A DNA stretch of 10,219 nt from Pleurotus ostreatus/Saccharomyces cerevisiae fusant (lineage: Eukaryota > Opisthokonta): positions 1 to 10,219 of the forward strand of contig JAMQCK010001269.1 of the NCBI GenBank assembly GCA_024196135.1, in the 5' to 3' direction. Positions 1 through 8,151 of this stretch are shown one piece after another. A program made the translations under genes and the position numbers. The notes under the pieces were generated by a model, which had not been told where the DNA came from, did not search any database, and saw only the letters and a program-made list of their open reading frames with translations. The stretch's first letter is position 1, and every line of letters starts with the position of its first letter.

Positions 1-780
1 TTTCGTTTTTATACCAAAATATCGACCCCTCCCTCCCGCGACGCCATGCGCATCGCGGGCGGACGACAGAGGGCCTCCTAATGCCCTCATTCGCCCCCTC
101 CACCCCCACCCCACCCCAGAACGTCGAGACGCGCGCTCTGTGGCCAGCGACGCCCGTTCGAGTACCCACCGCACTGGCGAACTCGCGGTGCGGAGCTCGG
201 TGCGCGGAGCGCGTAATCTCGACGTTTCTAGGCTACTAGTGCTTAGGAACAAGGGAGAGGGGGCAGCCACCGGTCTCCCGCGCGGGCGGTCGCGCTGCTG
301 CCGGGCTAATACGACATTGCGCGACTGCGCGAGCAGTGGTCGCGCAGCACATTGACCTCCCCCTGCACCTTCGTCATCCCCTCACGACCCTCCTCGCCAC
401 CTTCAGCAAGTGCGAGTCCTTCCCCAACCTCAAGTTTCACAGCAGAAAAAAACCTCGCCCAGCATCTCAACAAGGCCAACCAACCCTCGGCCCACCTCCT
501 CCCAAGCCATGATGGCCGTGACCCAATGCCGAGTACGAGGCTCGCAGGGCCTCACCCTAGGTCAGGCTCTCGAGCACGTTACGGTGCTCGCGCGCGTACG
601 CGCACACTGCTCGCGATCGGGTGGAGCGCACCCTGCCCTCCCCCACCCCCGGCTCTGCTGCGTGCCCGCGATGAACGCGTCTGTGGACGCGTGCTCGCGC
701 ACGTAGCTCCGGGGTGATACCCCTTCCACCCACCCTCCCTCCGCTATGCAATGCGTGCAGCTGGGGCAGGGCACGCGCGG
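1..780. other. GC-rich region without a recognisable gene
   Basis: I see no open frame here with a recognisable motif; the short frames present are arginine-, serine- or proline-rich, as expected from random GC-rich DNA. Small structures that can be seen are a C-run cluster at 94-117, a hairpin at 69-88 (6-bp stem GAGGGC/GCCCTC with an 8-nt loop) and a hairpin at about 573-590 (GAGCAC/GTGCTC). It may be old, decayed repeat DNA, but nothing identifies the source. Confidence 0.5.
94..117 (-). other. Possible G-quadruplex motif on the minus strand
   Basis: Four C-runs of 5, 5, 4 and 4 bases occur within 24 bp on the + strand, separated by 4, 1 and 1 bases. The minus strand therefore carries four G-runs with short loops, which fits the usual quadruplex pattern. 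No gene next to it gives the motif a role. Confidence 0.35.
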
Positions 781-1215
781 CCGAGAAATTCTCGTCCGCG
801 CTTTTTACCATTTTTCTGTGTTCTAACCTCATGCTATCTATCATATAGTGTATGTAGTACATTTCCTCACTGTAGTAGACGACACGAAGCCCGGCGGCGA
901 CGGCGGCAGCAGTGGCGACGCGCGGGCGGCGCGAGGACGCTTACTAAGCGACCCCGACGCGCGCGCGGGGGCGGCGCATCAGCCACGTCGGGGGCGGAGC
1001 GCGCGCGAGGCGCGGGTGAGCGGCGTGATCACCCGCCCGGCGAGATCGGGGGGTCGCCTACCGCATAAGGCGGTCACCGGCGACGTCCCGGGCAGCTCCC
1101 GGAGGGCTGTGGCAGTGCAAGCAGGACATACGTACAGATTTTCAAAAGATCGGCAGACATATGTCGGGTACTTTTTAAAAAGTACTACTTCCTCAGGTGA
1201 CGCCCTAACGACATA
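781..1215 (+). repeat. Diverged tandem block, copy A
   Basis: This block shares its order of landmarks with 1341-1815: an AT-rich start (GAAATT.. then CGCTTTTT.. CTTTTTCTG or similar), a GC-rich middle containing ACTAAGC and GCGCATCAGCC, then a conserved core. The core at 1042-1130 aligns without a gap to 1641-1729 at about three-quarters identity by eye. It then ends in an AT-rich palindromic part followed by CAGGTGNCG. The reading frames over the core look alike only because the DNA is duplicated. I cannot name the repeat family. It may be the non-coding 5' part of a transposon. Confidence 0.6.
1156..1185. repeat. Paired perfect palindromes in copy A
   Basis: Two perfect palindromes sit side by side: GACATATGTC at 1156-1165 and an 18-bp one, GTACTTTTTAAAAAGTAC, at 1168-1185. 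Copy B keeps only a weak trace of this (GACATACGACGTC near 1724). Such AT-rich palindromes could bind a dimeric protein or form a cruciform; their role is unknown. Confidence 0.45.
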
Positions 1216-1340
1216 AACCCAATGGCAACGGCCGCCGAGCAACACCTCTCCGGCCACCGTCCCCCCTCTCTCCCTATACCTTCCCAAGCACACGTGTGCA
1301 TGCACACTCGCTCCCGCGCGCTGCCTAGCGCGAGTCGTGC

Positions 1341-1815
1341 TGGCGAAATTTTTTGGCCGGCGCTTTTTGTCCTTTTTCTGCACATCCCCAGCGCTTTTTA
1401 GGTACATTTCATGTATGTACTATGCTATATATGCATTTCCTTCCATTTCTCGAACGGCATGACACGTGCAGCAGCGGCGGCGCGCGCAGGCGCGAGCGCG
1501 ACGCCCCCCGACGCGCTGACTAAGCAGCCGCAACGCGCGCGGGGACGGCGCATCAGCCGCCGCAGGGCACGTGGCAACGGCGGCGGGGGCGGCGGAGCGC
1601 GCGCATTGCGCCACACGTGCTGCGGGAAACCCCGACCGGTGAGGTCGGGGGGTCGCCTGCCACATCGGGCGTTGACCGGAGCCTGCCCGGCGACCTGCCG
1701 GGAGGCTGTGGCTGTGTGGATAAGACATACGACGTCTTTTTAACTACCCGAATGATAATAGTCAGGGGTATTTTAAAGGTCCTTACGGCCACAGGTGCGT
1801 CACTCAGCTCAAGAG
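1341..1815 (+). repeat. Diverged tandem block, copy B, adjoining the hAT gene
   Basis: This is the second copy of the block at 781-1215, in the same orientation. The offset is 560 bp at the AT-rich start and 599 bp over the conserved core (1641-1729), so a net insertion of about 40 bp lies between those points. Its end (CACAGGTGCGTCAC near 1790-1803) runs straight into the reading frame of the hAT transposase. The copy may therefore be the leader or subterminal region of that transposon, and copy A an extra, older copy of it. CAGGGG at 1763 resembles a hAT terminus, but I find no matching inverted end. Confidence 0.55.
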
Positions 1816-4570
1816 CGAACCGAACCTATACGTACTGTACGAGCATCTGAAGCACCGCCCTTCGCATGAAGGCATCTCTGTGGAGGAGCGCGGCCTGGCC
1901 TCTGGCAAGATACCGATGACGGAGGAGCTGGCGGCTCATTATGGGGCGAAGCTGGATCAACGGCAGGAGAGCATCAAGAAGGCCTTCGAGCGGCAGCAGG
2001 CATCGCGGCAGGCGCGTTCCCATCTCCTCCACAGCAAACATGTACTCACTTCACGACAGGAGCCTTGGGACGACAAGGTCTTCGAGGACCTGATGACGCG
2101 GTGGATTGTCACGTGCGATCAGCCATTCGACGAGATCGAAAAGCCTGAGTTCATCGCGCTCATGTCTTACGCGCAAAACCACACCCCTCCGCCGTCCTAC
2201 TCGATGCCCGGGCGCTTCACCATCAAGCGTCGCGCGATGGAGATGGGATCCGACACCGAGTCTGAGATCAGGGGCATGTTCAAGGTGCGTATCGCTCTCA
2301 AGACGCATTTTCTACTCCTAACACAGACTGTAGGTGTTGGAGAGCAAGATCGCTATCTCCCTTGATGCCTGGACCTCAAGTAATGGCTACGCCTTCCTCG
2401 CCATTGTTGCCCACTACATCACAAACGAAGGTTCTCAAGGTACGCTCTAGCTCAGCATATAGGTCCCCCTTGTTAACCTCATTGTAGAGGAGCTCCTCAT
2501 CGATTTCCACGAGCTCATTGGTGCCCATACTGGCGAGAACATGGCCCACGCTGTCTGGGAAACATTGGAGCGGTACGGGCTCAAGGGGCGGGTGCGCGAG
2601 CACACAATATCTATATATTGAGTTGCTGACCTCTCGCAGATCTCAGCCTTCGTCATGGACAACGCAAGCAACAACGACACACTGGTCGAGACGATCGAAG
2701 CCCTGTGTATGGCCGAGGGCATCACATTCTCGGCCACCCAAGCGCGCCTGCGATGCATGCCCCACACAATTCATCTGTCCGCTATTAAGGTGCATGTCGA
2801 ACGCTGGCATGAAGATAATGTGCTCACAGAACTGCAGCTGCTCGAAGCGATAGGCGCAATCACACGTTCGGAGGCCGACAAGGCAACAAGTCGAGCTGTC
2901 AACTATCAAGACTCGGTGACCAGCCCATTGGACCCCAAGCCCAGCAATCCTCGACGCAAGAAGAGCTCAGATGAGGGGGAGGAGGAGGAGGAAGAGGAGG
3001 AAGAGACAACTACCGAGGCTGCAGAAGGTTCGCAGGCGGAGCAGGATGTGTCCACGGCGGTTGGAAAGGTGCGCTACTTCCGTCTTTCGATAACACTTAC
3101 TGAACATGTCAACCAGCTACGCGCTATCGTACGCGCCATTTGCTCAAGCCCCCAACGTCGTCAAGCATGGCCAGCAGAAGTCAAGTTCGTCCGCGCTACG
3201 GCCCCATCGGACGACATCCGCATCCTTATGCTCATCTTGGACGTCAAGACGCGCTGGTCTTCCATGCATCAAATGCTTCGTGCGAATTGTTTACAGATCT
3301 GCCTTGCTATTATACTGATCCTCGTCTTCTAGGTTGCGCCCTTCGGTACAAGGCTGCCATCAACTCCTATGTTCAGCGCTTCAATTGCGAGCTCGGTCAC
3401 CTCCAACTCACCGAGACCGACTGGAAGGCGATCGAAATGGTCACGGGATGGCTCAAAGCGTTCCGCGAGGCTACCACGGACATGTCGACAACGTCCCGCC
3501 CCATGCTCTCGAGCGTGCACTGCACGTTCCGTGCGCTACAGCTGCATCTCAAGGACGCTCTCCGGGCGCTTCCCACCAGTGCACCATCACGTTTGCGCAA
3601 TGGGCTCGTTGAGGCACACAGCAAGCTTGCTGAGTACTACACGAAGGTTGACGAGTCCTACCTGTACACGTGGGCAGGGCGTGAGTTTGTTCTTATCTGG
3701 AGATGTATAAACACTTTACTGACTACATTCTAGTTCTCGACCCTCGTATCTCGTATGAAGGCCTCAAGCTCGACTATCAAGATGACCCCAACCTCATGGA
3801 CTACCTGGACGACGCCAAAGCAAAGCTTCGTGAACATTACGAGTCCGAGTATGCAAGCAAGGCCCCATCTACAGCTACGCAGACCCCACAAGCATTCACC
3901 AGTGGCGCATCCTCATCCGTGCTATCGTCTTCTCAGGCTATCCCAAACGGCTCACCGCGCAAGCTCAAGATTGGGGATCGTTACCGTCGTCAACCGACCG
4001 CTGTCTCCGATGAACTCGAGGAGTTCTACAAGATGCCGCCGGAGGATTTTGTGACGTGCGACCCCATTCAATGGTGGCATGCACACCGGTCTCGCTTCCC
4101 CCGGCTTTACCGCCTGGCCTGTGATGTCCTGAGCATTCCAGGTATATATTTCCGTGATATCCTCTGTAACCCTTCGTCGTAGCTCATTGCTCCATTCTCA
4201 GGATCTGCTGTTGCTGTCGAACGGGTTTTTTCGGGGGGACGTGATACCATCTCGCTGCGTCGCGCGAGCCTCGCCCCCGTGACGATCCGTGTCCTCATGC
4301 TCGTCAAGCACAAACTCAGACTCGAGCGCAAGGCTCTCGAAGTGGCAGATGGAAAGTATATTGTTTAGATATTGCATACAATTGTTTACTACTGTACTAG
4401 CCTTTTAATAACCGTGTCACCGTCGACGGCCGTGGCGGCCGTGACCGTAGCCGCATCGCGCCGTGTGAGGGTCGAGAGTTGGGCCCCGCGGACCGTATGG
4501 TCACGGCCGGGCCTGTGCGTAACCGTGACCGTAGGTGCCGTCGCCGTGCCACGGACGGTGCTCAGCCCTA
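1750..4570 (+). mobile_element. hAT-superfamily DNA transposon (ends uncertain)
   Basis: The element is defined by an apparently complete hAT transposase at 1916-4368. Its limits are approximate. On the left the coding frame stays open back into the repeat block at 1341-1815. On the right about 200 bp of non-coding DNA with repeated CCGTGACCGT motifs follows the stop codon, and a gypsy chromodomain in another frame begins soon after 4570. I could not find a convincing pair of terminal inverted repeats or an 8-bp target duplication, so the boundaries are inferred. Confidence 0.6.
1916..4368 (+). CDS. hAT-family transposase, eight exons
   Basis: Cut-and-paste transposase acting in the nucleus. 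Exons as I read them: 1916-2284, 2334-2439, 2488-2591, 2640-3068, 3117-3279, 3333-3680, 3734-4141 and 4202-4368. All introns are GT..AG (48-60 nt), and the first has a CTAAC branch site. Spliced, it gives 697 codons and ends in TAG. Landmarks: SLDAWTSSNGY with the first catalytic Asp (about residue 134), FVMDNASNND with the second (about 200), RCMPHTIHL (Cys-x2-His, about 232), LDVKTRWSSMHQMLR, an acidic run (about 304-315), and the C-terminal dimerisation signature SAVAVERVFSGGRD (Glu about 649). The ATG at 1916 is the first in frame, but the frame stays open and protein-like upstream (YEHLKHRPSHEG, from about 1838), so an earlier exon is likely. The usual N-terminal BED zinc finger is not visible. 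With no stop or frameshift, it could be functional. Confidence 0.85.
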
Positions 4571-4574
4571 CAGC
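4369..4574 (+). repeat. Presumed hAT 3' subterminal region with CCGTGACCGT repeats
   Basis: After the transposase stop there are about 40 bp of AT-rich DNA and then a GC-rich stretch. It carries the 12-bp direct repeat CCGTGACCGTAG at 4439-4450 and 4523-4534, the inverted form GGTCACGG at 4499-4506, and near matches such as CCGTGTCACCGT at about 4412. Clusters of short repeats in both orientations just inside the ends are typical of hAT elements, where the transposase binds. The exact element end is not identified. Confidence 0.5.
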
Positions 4575-4792
4575 GAGCCAAGCTCCCGACCACGCGGCCA
4601 GACAAGCTGCAAGGTAGCGAGTACGAGGTAGGACGAATCCTGGAGCACCGCTGGAACAAGAGGAAGCGGAAGCGCGAGTACTTGGTCAGATGGAAGGGGT
4701 ACGGGCCGCATTACGACACTTGGCAGGTCGAGTACGACTTGCGCAACGCGCCGGACACCCTAGCCGAGTACAAGCGGGAGAAAAACCTCTAG
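4575..4792 (+). pseudogene. Orphan Ty3/gypsy chromodomain fragment
   Basis: The frame reads SEYEVGRILEHR, then EYLVRWKGY, then DTWQVEYDLRNAPDTLAEY before a TAG at 4790-4792. This is the chromodomain found at the C-terminus of integrase in chromoviral Ty3/gypsy elements, where it binds methylated histone tails to guide insertion. The three aromatic-cage positions (Tyr of YEV, Trp and Tyr of RWKGY) are kept. There is no ATG in frame and no integrase, RNase H or reverse transcriptase upstream: the hAT 3' region lies there instead. It is therefore a fragment, cut off by the hAT insertion or by a deletion. A small cellular chromodomain gene is less likely given the missing start. Confidence 0.7.
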
Positions 4793-5064
4793 CGGCCACG
4801 GCGGAGGCGTGTGTACATAGAAGTCTCCGTGAGAGACCCTACCCAGGGCAGCGCAGGAAGCTCGATGGGGAAGGGAAAGGAGCGGGGATTTGTCGGTTCG
4901 TCATATCTATTCTATCTATCGTCGAGACGCTACTCTCTTCCTTCCCTTATCGCCGCCTACGCAGGAGACCTACGACCGTCAGATCCCTTGCGAGGATTGC
5001 CCGCCTGGGACTGACCGTCGTGACAAGTGTTTCCAGGAGCGCCGGACTCACTCATCGATACACC
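4793..5064 (+). promoter_or_regulatory. Presumed leader/promoter region with pyrimidine-rich tract
   Basis: No complete gene is seen. A CT-rich stretch at about 4930-4955 (CTCTCTTCCTTCCCTTATC) precedes the ATG at 5065 by just over 100 bp. Such tracts are common near transcription starts in filamentous fungi. CCTACGCAG ending at about 4965 resembles a 3' splice site. The next frame reads ETYDRQIPCEDCPPGTDRRD followed by KC, with Cys-x2-Cys-x9-Cys, so a small upstream exon is possible, though weakly supported. Confidence 0.3.
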
Positions 5065-6852
5065 ATGGTGTCCTTCCTGCTGCGCCCCAACGCGGCGCGT
5101 TTCCCGCTTCTCGCCGCCAGCTACAAACACTACAAACAGTGGGTGTCGATCGGGGGCGATCCCTCCGCTCTCGACGCGATCGACCCCAAAGACCGACTTG
5201 CCCCTTACCAACTGCGCCTCCCTTCGATCAGGCCGGCGTTCTTCAACCACAGACTCCCTTGGGAAGGGTACATGCCCTGCTCGCTGATCGCGGGCTTCGA
5301 CCCTCTTCAGCCGCTGATACGCGCGCCTCTGAGCAGCGAGGTGATTCAAGCGGAAGGGGGAAAGTACTGGATAGCGGCTAGCTGGGTCATCGAAGTCTGC
5401 AAGATCGCAGCCAAGATCGAGGTGGCGTGCAAGGAGATCCACAGCCACTCGGGGGACTTGTTCAAGCGGAGCGAGGAAGGCAAGAACCCGGACTATCGCC
5501 CCATCTCGGTCGAGCCGCAGAGACTGGAGATTGTGTTCGACTCGCTAGAAGAGGCCGAGGCGCAGGTGGAGTTGGCGAGAGCGTCCGCGCTGTGCAACGC
5601 CGCGTTCCTCGCTTGGTTCACGAGCTCGGTGCACAGCTGGCACTTGGGGCTGAGCGACGATGTGGTTGCCTTCGTGCGCTCTCTGCGCCTGGAGGAGCGC
5701 GAGATGCGGGGCTACGTCTTCAACCTGGCTCTCGACTTCACCTGGATCGACCTTCATCTACTCATCGAGCACGGCGTCCCCGTCCATTACCTCTGGTCGC
5801 CGGCGCTCTACTTCGACTTGAGGTTCATGAGGGTAAATCCGTGGCTTATCGCGCGGGTCTTGGAGATGAAGAAGCAGCTGGGCCACGAGCCGTCGGACGA
5901 GGAGGTTCTCAAGGGACAGGGACCAGCGAAAGCGGTCTTGGAGTATGACAAGTGGTTCCAACCCCGCGAAATAGACCTCGACCTCAGCCCGCCGCGCCGG
6001 TCGCCCGAGACCGAGCAATACATCCAGTATTTCTATGGCTGGCACCCGCACCCGATGCGCGACCAACGCCTCCTTGAACGAGCCAAGGAGGCGTACGAGA
6101 CGGGTGATCCTCTCAAGGCGAGCAATGGGGAACAATTCTTCAGGGACGTCAACATCGTGTACCGATGGGCGAAGAAAGGAGCTACAGTGGTGGAGGACGA
6201 TGACTTGGAGGATTGGGTGATCTTCGACGTACCAGAGTCCTACCGACAGGGCGACTTCATGCACGGCCGCGAGCTCAGGCGGACAACGTGCGCCGCGCTC
6301 CCCAACGAGATGTTTGACGAGCCCATCTTCAGCGGCGAGGGCAAGGACGTCTTGAACACCGAGTACCAGGGCCTCAGCAACCGCTTCGGGGAACCATTCG
6401 AGGGGGAAAGCTGGGAGGACTGGTGGGACAGGCTGGAGGACGAGATGCCGCACCTCGACTACGATAGTCGGGAGGGCTGCGAGAAGCCTCCCGACGTGCC
6501 CATCGCACCTTGTAACCGCTTCCGGCGTTACAACTTGGACGTCGAGGTCGAGGAGGTGCCCAGTCTGCTCAAGAGGATGGAGATTCCCCCGATGCCGGTG
6601 AAGCAGAAGTCGTTGGCGGAGCGCCTGGGGCCGGCAATGGCCGCCTCCCTCGAAGCAGGTCCTCCCAAGAACGCGAAGCAGGTCCGAGCAGAATCGACTT
6701 CGCGGGAGCGAGGAAGGTCGAAGGGCAAAGCTCGAGCTCACGAGCCTTCAAGGACTTCTGAGCAATCAGAGAGAAGGCGCAGCGCCTCCCCACGATCAGC
6801 TCGAGCCACCTCTTCACACACCTCCTCTGCCGCCGCCTCGGCGTCGTCTTGA
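5065..6852 (+). CDS. Uncharacterised basidiomycete protein, N-terminal part (595 aa)
   Basis: No function can be assigned. The start is placed at ATG 5065 because it sits in a strong context (CACCATGG). The frame stays open back to an ATG at 4690, but that stretch overlaps the chromodomain in another frame. Visible segments: RPNAARFPLL and PSIRPAFFNHRLPWEGYMP near the N-terminus; a helical middle part with FTWIDLHLLIEHGVPVHYLW at about residues 230-250, the segment that most recalls a large multicopy Agaricomycete family of unknown function; the acidic, Trp-rich SWEDWWDRLEDEMPHLDYD; and PSLLKRMEIPPMPVKQKSLA before a basic Ser/Arg-rich tail from about residue 543 to the end. No transmembrane segment or signal peptide is evident. 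It ends in TGA at 6850-6852, but the same frame continues into the next feature. Family membership is from memory. Confidence 0.65.
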   Translation: MVSFLLRPNAARFPLLAASYKHYKQWVSIGGDPSALDAIDPKDRLAPYQLRLPSIRPAFFNHRLPWEGYMPCSLIAGFDPLQPLIRAPLSSEVIQAEGGKYWIAASWVIEVCKIAAKIEVACKEIHSHSGDLFKRSEEGKNPDYRPISVEPQRLEIVFDSLEEAEAQVELARASALCNAAFLAWFTSSVHSWHLGLSDDVVAFVRSLRLEEREMRGYVFNLALDFTWIDLHLLIEHGVPVHYLWSPALYFDLRFMRVNPWLIARVLEMKKQLGHEPSDEEVLKGQGPAKAVLEYDKWFQPREIDLDLSPPRRSPETEQYIQYFYGWHPHPMRDQRLLERAKEAYETGDPLKASNGEQFFRDVNIVYRWAKKGATVVEDDDLEDWVIFDVPESYRQGDFMHGRELRRTTCAALPNEMFDEPIFSGEGKDVLNTEYQGLSNRFGEPFEGESWEDWWDRLEDEMPHLDYDSREGCEKPPDVPIAPCNRFRRYNLDVEVEEVPSLLKRMEIPPMPVKQKSLAERLGPAMAASLEAGPPKNAKQVRAESTSRERGRSKGKARAHEPSRTSEQSERRRSASPRSARATSSHTSSAAASASS

Positions 6853-6888
6853 GACTATCCCATCAGCGTACCGGACCCTTCCTCGTGA

Positions 6889-7902
6889 TGGAGCGTCGTC
6901 TTCCGCTCCGCCTCGAACTGGGACGCGCTTCTCGAACGCCACACCTGGGAGGTCAAGATCCTTTACGAAGTGCTCACTGCTAAGATTCGCCCGCGCAGCG
7001 CCGACGCCAAAGGGAGGATCCACCGGTCCATGATCGTCCTGGAGCGGGGCTACATTGTTCTCCTCCACGCGCAACACCAGGTACGCATGTACGTGTGCCG
7101 CATCCTCGCCAAGTACGGGTCGGTCGAAGACTTCCTGGAACAATTCGTCAGTACGGGGGTGCCGCTCGCTATCGCCCTCCCACAGGCGCTCTACCCCTCT
7201 CCCGACCAGGACAGCCCTCTGGGCGACGAAGAGACGCACTCGGCGACCTTCCCAGCGTACGGGGTGGGTGGAAAAGACCTGTTCTCCCGTTGGAAGGACA
7301 ATGTCCGATCCCTCGCCCGCAAGCCGTACGCGGGCGCGCTGTTCTTCACAAGCGATATCTCCGGGTTCGTCCTCCGCCGCTACGCATGGGATCTGGTGGC
7401 TTCCAAGGTGGGCGAAGGACCCTGCGAGGAGATGCGCCTGCATCGGAGCGGCAACAAGTACTTCAGCGGGGGCTCGATCCCGTCGCTGTTCTGCGACTAC
7501 GCGTCGTCGGAGGAGCTCGCGCTGCTGCACGGCGGCATCCTCGCCATTCTGAGCGCGGACAAGACCACGCTCCGTCACACTTTCCCGCCGCATAACGTCT
7601 GGGCGGCGAACTGGCCGTCGAACGGCGAATGGGGCGTTGAGGAGCAGAAGTACCTGACGGAACTCACAGAGGCTTTCGAGCAGGGGATAGCGGAGATCCC
7701 GACTGAGAGCGTGTGGCGCGACCGCTTGCGAAGCCGCAGCCGCAGCCGCAGGGGTTCGGGGTTCCGCAAGACAGACGCGCTGCAGGCTGCGGACGCGAGC
7801 GCGTGGGCGACTCATCTGGAGAAGATCTATGGGGGCGACCTACGCTTCGCGCGCATCGCCGACCTCACGACTCGCATCACCCCGACACGTTTGTACGAAT
7901 AG
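6889..7902 (+). pseudogene. C-terminal part of the same uncharacterised protein, after two in-frame TGA codons
   Basis: This 337-codon frame is in phase with 5065-6852 and is separated from it only by TGA 6850-6852, eleven codons (DYPISVPDPSS) and TGA 6886-6888. Its first residues (WSVVFRSASNWDALLERHTW) already look like protein. The first ATG in frame is at 7030, 47 codons further in, so an independent gene starting there would lose conserved-looking sequence. Other segments: YGVGGKDLFSRWKDNVRSL, KPYAGALFFTSDISGFVLRR and a short Arg/Ser run (RSRSRSRRG) near residue 290. As I recall, the Agaricomycete family has this second half joined to the first. No good intron explains the gap: the best frame-keeping candidate (6843-6893, 51 nt) starts GTCGTC and ends GGAG with no branch site. 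Broken gene is the simplest reading; readthrough or a sequencing error is possible. Confidence 0.6.
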
Positions 7903-8151
7903 GCGACTCCGCCTTAGAGGGGGGGCTTTGTGGGGACCCAAGGTACAGAGCCTCTTTGGTGGCGTCTAAGGGAGCGGGGACTGACGCGATCGACTTGTAT
8001 TTCCTTTGTATTACTTACCGTTCACGTTCGAGAAGGCCGAGACCCCCCGCATGGTGATCCCGTGATCGCCACGCCGCCGGAGGGCTCACGGTCACGTACT
8101 TATAGTCACGATACACGAGTTCGAATATCACCTTTTTACATTCATCATCAC
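7903..8151. other. Non-coding stretch downstream of the unknown gene
   Basis: I see no gene here. The stretch probably holds the 3' untranslated region and terminator of the gene ending at 7902, with T-rich sequence at about 7997-8015 (TTGTATTTCCTTTGTATTAC). CACGGTCACG at about 8088 resembles the repeats in the hAT 3' region, but a single match is not evidence of another element. Confidence 0.35.

Noticed and set aside
848..1216. Small proteins sharing RSGGRLPH in both tandem blocks
   Set aside because: The similarity follows from the DNA duplication, the frames are very Arg/Gly/Ala-rich, and neither continues beyond the repeat; no evidence of coding constraint.
1763..4412. hAT terminal inverted repeat pair: CAGGGGTATTTTAAAGG on the left with CCTTTTAATAACCGTG on the right
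   Set aside because: The match is partial and gapped, the right copy lies well inside the motif-rich 3' region, and no target duplication flanks the pair.
4690..5064. In-frame extension of the 595-aa protein to an ATG at 4690 (720 aa)
   Set aside because: The extension overlaps the real chromodomain frame and reads as Arg/Ala-rich shadow sequence; ATG 5065 has a much better start context and the protein-like sequence begins there.
5758..6741. 327-codon minus-strand frame opposite the unknown protein
   Set aside because: It is the antisense shadow of a GC-rich coding frame; no domain or motif is recognisable and the + strand frame is far more protein-like.
6843..6893. 51-nt frame-keeping intron that would remove both TGA codons
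   Set aside because: The donor GTCGTC and acceptor GGAG are poor and there is no branch-point sequence, unlike the clear introns of the hAT gene; kept only as an alternative.
6814..7815. 333-codon minus-strand frame opposite the second part of the unknown protein
   Set aside because: Arg/Val/Ala-rich antisense shadow without motifs; it also spans the stop region, as expected from GC-rich DNA with few stops.
8111..8130. tRNA-like T-loop (GTTCGAAT)
   Set aside because: The bases on either side do not pair into a T-stem and no D-arm or acceptor stem can be found upstream.
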